This document shows positions 60,442 through 64,000 of a stretch of 64,000 bases of DNA, one piece after another. The number at the start of each line of letters is the position of its first letter. The first letter of the stretch is position 1. A program made the translations under genes and the position numbers. The stretch lies in contig NZ_CP060139.1 of NCBI RefSeq assembly GCF_014524565.1, positions 1 through 64,000 of the forward strand, read 5' to 3'. This DNA comes from Croceimicrobium hydrocarbonivorans (GTDB lineage: Bacteria; Bacteroidota; Bacteroidia; Flavobacteriales; Schleiferiaceae). The notes below the pieces were generated by a model. It did not search any database. It was not told the DNA's origin and was given only the letters and a program-made list of their open reading frames with translations.

Positions 60442-62826
60442 ATGAGTATCGATTCGGATAAAATTAAATCACTGGAAGAAAGGCTCTTAAACCTTCAAAT
60501 CCAACATGAAAGGAACAATCGAGAAATTCGTTTGCTTCAATCCGAAATTGCCAATTTAAGAAGTGAAGATACAGAGGCTGCTGCCCTCGATAAACGATGG
60601 ACAGAGGCGGTGAAAGAAGACCAAAAGCCGGTTGAGGCAATTTCCTCTAAGGAACCAAATAGCAAAGCTCCTGTTAAACCCGAAAAGGCTAGGGATGCCG
60701 GTCAATTTAAAGTCCCTCCAAAATCTAAAAACCGCAGCCTGACTTGGGATTTAGAAAAATTCATTGGCGAAAACCTCATAAACAAAATCGGAATCTTACT
60801 CACAGTAATTGGAGTAATAGTGGGTGCCAAATACGCCATTGATCATGAGATGATTAATCCTGCCACCCGCATTATTTTGGGCTATGTAACGGGATTTGTT
60901 TTATTGGGCATCAGCTTAAAGCTCAAGAAAAACTACCTCAATTTTAGCTCGGTGCTTTTGGGTGGTTCCTTGGCTATTTTATACTTCATTTCTTATGCTG
61001 CTTATTCATTCTATGCCTTTTATAGCCTAGGCTTAACCTCAATCTTAATGTTTGTGGTTACCCTTGGAGCTGTATTAGCAGCACTTCATTTAAATCGCTC
61101 GGTAATTGCCCATTTTGGCTTAGTAGGAGCCTATGCCATTCCTTTTTTAGTAAGCACCGAGTCTGGGAATTACGAGGTGCTTTTTGCCTATATGGCGATA
61201 ATTAATCTGGGCATCCTTTTTATATCCATCCGAAGAAACTGGCAATCGCTCTATTATTCAGCCTTTGTATTCACATGGCTCATTTTCGGGGTGTGGGCAG
61301 GTATGGATTATGAAAATAGTAGTCAGAACAGTGCTCACTTCTTCCTAGCGCTCTTCTTTTTGATTTTCGTTGCAGCCCGATTGGGCTATCATCTAATTAA
61401 GAAACTTCCACTTAAGGAACTGGACCTTCCTGCCTTATTCAGTAATAATCTAATCTACTATGGTTTAAGCTATTATCTCTTGCAGGAGGCTGGCCAAATG
61501 GATCAGTATTTAGGTCTCTTCAGTTTTAGTCTGGCCTTTTTTAATGGTTTATTATGTTATGCCGTTTACCGCTGGGCGCCCGAAAATCGCAACTTGTATT
61601 GGGTGCAAATGGCCCTGGCTATTTTATTCTTTAGCCTGGCTATTCCTGCTCAATTTGATGGGAATACCATCACTCTGATTTGGTCTCTGGAAGCGCTAAT
61701 CTTCTTTTGGTTGACCTTGGAAAAGGAGCTCAAGAGCTTTCAATACTTTGCCTATCCCCTTTTTATACTCGGTTTTTTCAGTTTGATGAGTGATTGGAAT
61801 GAAGATTACTTTCAAATTAGTCGGGAAATAAAAAGTAATAGAACCAGCTTTTTCAATCTACCCTTCTTATATAGCCTCATTACGGTAAGCTTTGGCTATG
61901 CCATTTTATGGATGCAAAACCGCAGCCGGGGAACACAGGTTAAAACTGAAGATACAACTGTCGGTTTTGATCGCATCATTGCGGTAATCAGCCTCTTTAG
62001 CACTTGGTTCATCTTTCGCCAGGAAATTCATTTTTATTGGAATAAGCTCTATCTCTTAAGCGAATATGAAATTGAGATGACCAATTATTCCTATGAACGC
62101 TATAATTCGAATTACGATTATTTAGGCTGGGCCTGGGAATTCCTTTTTGGTATTCTGTTTTTGCTGATTTTACAGATTGTTAATCAATGGCGATTGCATT
62201 CTAAGCTAATGGCCAATGCCCTTAAATACCTGAATTGGCTGGCAATTCCCGCTTTCTTAATTGCTGGTATTTACTTCCTAGCCGAAATTGCCGATCATTA
62301 CAGCACGGCCTTAGAGGACCTACATCAAAAAGCCAGCTTAAGTCAAATGCTTTTGCGTTATCCCGCCTTCTTAGCCTTAGGCCTATTGCTTTATTTCAGC
62401 TGGCGTAGCAGTCAGAAAAGTTATTCGGCCTATCGCAAGGTAAATCCTTTGGAAATCTTCATTCACATTACCGTGCTTTGGATGCTCTCAGCTGAATTAT
62501 TACATATTTTCAAACTTGCCCATTTCGATGGCTACAATCAATTACTGCTAAGCATATTGTGGGCATTGTACAGCTTCTTCCTAATAGCTCAAGGGATGTC
62601 TAAAAACAAGAAACATTTACGCATCACAGCCATGGTATTTTTTGGTTTGATCTTGCTGAAATTGATTCTTTGGGATTTGAGTTCTTTGAACAGCCTCTCG
62701 AAAACCATTGTTTTGATGGCTGTAGGAGCTGTATTATTGCTGAGCTCATTCTGGTATAATCGCCAGCGCAAAAGCAAAGCTGAACCCGAACCTGAAGATC
62801 TGAGTACTAGTGAAGGAGAAAGTTAA
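60442..62826 (+). CDS. DUF2339 multi-pass membrane protein
   Basis: A 794-residue protein. The first 45 residues form a coiled coil (SLEERLLNLQIQHERNNREIRLLQSEIANL), followed by a low-complexity linker. The DUF2339 start (LEKFIGENLINKIGILLTVIGVIVGAKYAID) and about 20 membrane helices cover residues 105-780. The function of DUF2339 proteins is unknown; they are often large and single-copy. Its end overlaps the signal-peptidase-like gene by 17 nt. Confidence 0.9.
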   Translation: MSIDSDKIKSLEERLLNLQIQHERNNREIRLLQSEIANLRSEDTEAAALDKRWTEAVKEDQKPVEAISSKEPNSKAPVKPEKARDAGQFKVPPKSKNRSLTWDLEKFIGENLINKIGILLTVIGVIVGAKYAIDHEMINPATRIILGYVTGFVLLGISLKLKKNYLNFSSVLLGGSLAILYFISYAAYSFYAFYSLGLTSILMFVVTLGAVLAALHLNRSVIAHFGLVGAYAIPFLVSTESGNYEVLFAYMAIINLGILFISIRRNWQSLYYSAFVFTWLIFGVWAGMDYENSSQNSAHFFLALFFLIFVAARLGYHLIKKLPLKELDLPALFSNNLIYYGLSYYLLQEAGQMDQYLGLFSFSLAFFNGLLCYAVYRWAPENRNLYWVQMALAILFFSLAIPAQFDGNTITLIWSLEALIFFWLTLEKELKSFQYFAYPLFILGFFSLMSDWNEDYFQISREIKSNRTSFFNLPFLYSLITVSFGYAILWMQNRSRGTQVKTEDTTVGFDRIIAVISLFSTWFIFRQEIHFYWNKLYLLSEYEIEMTNYSYERYNSNYDYLGWAWEFLFGILFLLILQIVNQWRLHSKLMANALKYLNWLAIPAFLIAGIYFLAEIADHYSTALEDLHQKASLSQMLLRYPAFLALGLLLYFSWRSSQKSYSAYRKVNPLEIFIHITVLWMLSAELLHIFKLAHFDGYNQLLLSILWALYSFFLIAQGMSKNKKHLRITAMVFFGLILLKLILWDLSSLNSLSKTIVLMAVGAVLLLSSFWYNRQRKSKAEPEPEDLSTSEGES

Positions 62827-63973
62827 AAAACCATGGATCGCCGCTCTTTACAGTATTCTCTTTCCAAGTCTAGGTCATCTCTACCTACATAAGTACAAGC
62901 AGTTTGCCTTTATTTGGATATTCATTTTAGGCTTATTTTACTTAGTTGATAGTATTAGTAAGAGCTTTTTTGCCTTTGTTGGGGTATTCTTCTTAGTTGT
63001 ACTTTTTAGGATACCGATCGCAATCCATGCCTATCGCACCGCAAAAAGGGAAACCATCACTATCATTGCGAAATGGGATCACTCCTTGGTTTATTTAGGG
63101 GTTTACCTATCCATTTCTCTATTGATTCCTTATGCTGTTAGTGGCCCGGCAGATCTTTTAAGAAGACAAATAAACTTTGCCTCTATACCAACACCATCTA
63201 TGGAGCCCAGCCTTAAAGTAGGTGATCATTTGGCTTATGAATATTGCCAGGCCGTAAAGGTTTTAGACATAGTTGTTTTTACTCATCCTACTAACGGGCA
63301 ATTGTACCTATCTCGCTGTATTGCTGGTCCAGGAGATAGCCTATTAATCCATAATAACAGTAGTAAAGTCAACGGAATCGCTAGGGACACGGCCTTAGTT
63401 CTTAGGAAATACTATTTGGTCCCAAATATTTACCGCTCCGAAATTCCAGATAGCTTAAAAAAACAAATAGTTACTACCAGGAATAGGCCTAGTAATTTGG
63501 TCCTGAACTTAACTGATAATGAGGTTCAAGCAATTTGCACCAATATCATTCTAGATTCCCTGCAACCTACAATTTCAAGAGATATATTCATTGGCCATAT
63601 GGGCCTCTACCCTCCTTTCGAAAGGAAAAAATGGACCACTCACAATCTAGGTCCCTTATGGATTCCTAAAAAAGGAAGCCAAATACAACTGGACTCAAGC
63701 TCCCTCCTATTGTATGGTGATTTAATCCGAAGAGAAAACTCTCATTCTGATATACAGTTTCACTCAGATTCACTCTCCCTTAATGGTCAGTATCAAAGCA
63801 CTTATAAGTTCAAAGAGAACTATTATTTCATGATGAGTGACAATCGTGACAATAGCTTGGATTCGCGCTATTGGGGTTTTCTACCCGAATCAAATATTAA
63901 AGGAAAAGCCCTCTACCTCTATTATTCCCGTGATTGGACTCGCATTGGCAAAAGCTTAAAGCAAAACCCTTAG
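62810..63973 (+). CDS. Signal-peptidase-I-like membrane protein lacking the catalytic lysine
   Basis: A 387-residue protein from a GTG start. N-terminal helices (about 10-30, 32-65 and 92-112) precede an S26-like domain with the serine box SIPTPSMEPSLKVGDH (S130), DIVVFTHP, CIAGPGDSL and the C-terminal box SDNRDNSLDSRYWGFLPES. In signal peptidase I the general-base lysine sits in an (I/V)KR segment before G-L-P-G-D; here that place reads LSRCIAGPGD, with S168 instead. It may be inactive, use another base, or have another role. It overlaps the DUF2339 gene; the rest of the window holds no gene. Confidence 0.85.
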   Translation: MKEKVKKPWIAALYSILFPSLGHLYLHKYKQFAFIWIFILGLFYLVDSISKSFFAFVGVFFLVVLFRIPIAIHAYRTAKRETITIIAKWDHSLVYLGVYLSISLLIPYAVSGPADLLRRQINFASIPTPSMEPSLKVGDHLAYEYCQAVKVLDIVVFTHPTNGQLYLSRCIAGPGDSLLIHNNSSKVNGIARDTALVLRKYYLVPNIYRSEIPDSLKKQIVTTRNRPSNLVLNLTDNEVQAICTNIILDSLQPTISRDIFIGHMGLYPPFERKKWTTHNLGPLWIPKKGSQIQLDSSSLLLYGDLIRRENSHSDIQFHSDSLSLNGQYQSTYKFKENYYFMMSDNRDNSLDSRYWGFLPESNIKGKALYLYYSRDWTRIGKSLKQNP

Positions 63974-64000
63974 TTCTGGCAGGCTAAATTCAAAGTCTCA

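Overview
The window comes from a bacterial chromosome, very probably a marine member of the Bacteroidota (Flavobacteriales-like, perhaps near Cryomorphaceae/Schleiferiaceae). The evidence is five secreted proteins ending in type IX secretion (T9SS) sorting domains, promoter-like sites of the Bacteroidota type (TTTG about 20 nt upstream of TAnnTTTG), many lipoproteins, a myxol/saproxanthin-type carotenoid gene set, and typical family variants (short ProB, DUF4199, TPR-AraC regulators). GTG and especially TTG starts are common. No phage, IS element, integrase or CRISPR array was seen.

Layout. 1-6.5 kb: dnaA, a response regulator with a multi-PAS histidine kinase, and a low-molecular-weight phosphatase/RsmI-like methylase pair. 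6.5-6.76 kb: a low-complexity intergenic island bounded by an 18-bp inverted repeat. 6.76-15.7 kb: glyA, fumarylacetoacetase, a GH13 lipoprotein, a beta-propeller protein, a pirin, and a complete proCBA proline operon. 16-20.8 kb: a TPMT-like methyltransferase, a phosphoribosyltransferase, three overlapping carotenoid genes (crtD-, cruF- and crtZ-like), two small membrane proteins; then tRNA-Leu(CAG). 21-25.1 kb: AT-rich accessory genes, including an orphan AbiGi-like protein. 25.3-37.2 kb: a TolB-N/TPR/AraC regulator, a hydrolase, oxidoreductases, an acid-ceramidase-like amidase, an RDD protein, a parvulin, and an SDR with an AraC regulator. 37-41.7 kb: lipoproteins, a dihaem cytochrome c and a T9SS cargo.

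42.8-46.4 kb holds the most interesting locus. It contains a 34-residue membrane peptide, an HMG-CoA reductase fused to an APH/choline-kinase-like domain, a CDP-archaeol-synthase-like cytidylyltransferase and a CDP-alcohol phosphatidyltransferase, packed with ATGA overlaps or a 3-nt gap. In order they read as reductase, kinase, CTP-activation and phosphoalcohol transfer: a candidate uncharacterised route to a polar lipid or headgroup.

46.5-53.4 kb is an eroding accessory zone: a VWA lipoprotein with a T9SS domain, two interrupted genes, two AT-rich cell-surface genes and a TonB-C protein. 53.5-64 kb: a T9SS cargo, DODA-like dioxygenase, VOC, YCII and ECF42-type sigma genes, an interrupted DUF1287 gene, a T9SS cargo coupled to a MauG-like peroxidase, a DUF2339 membrane protein, and a signal-peptidase-like protein lacking the usual catalytic lysine.
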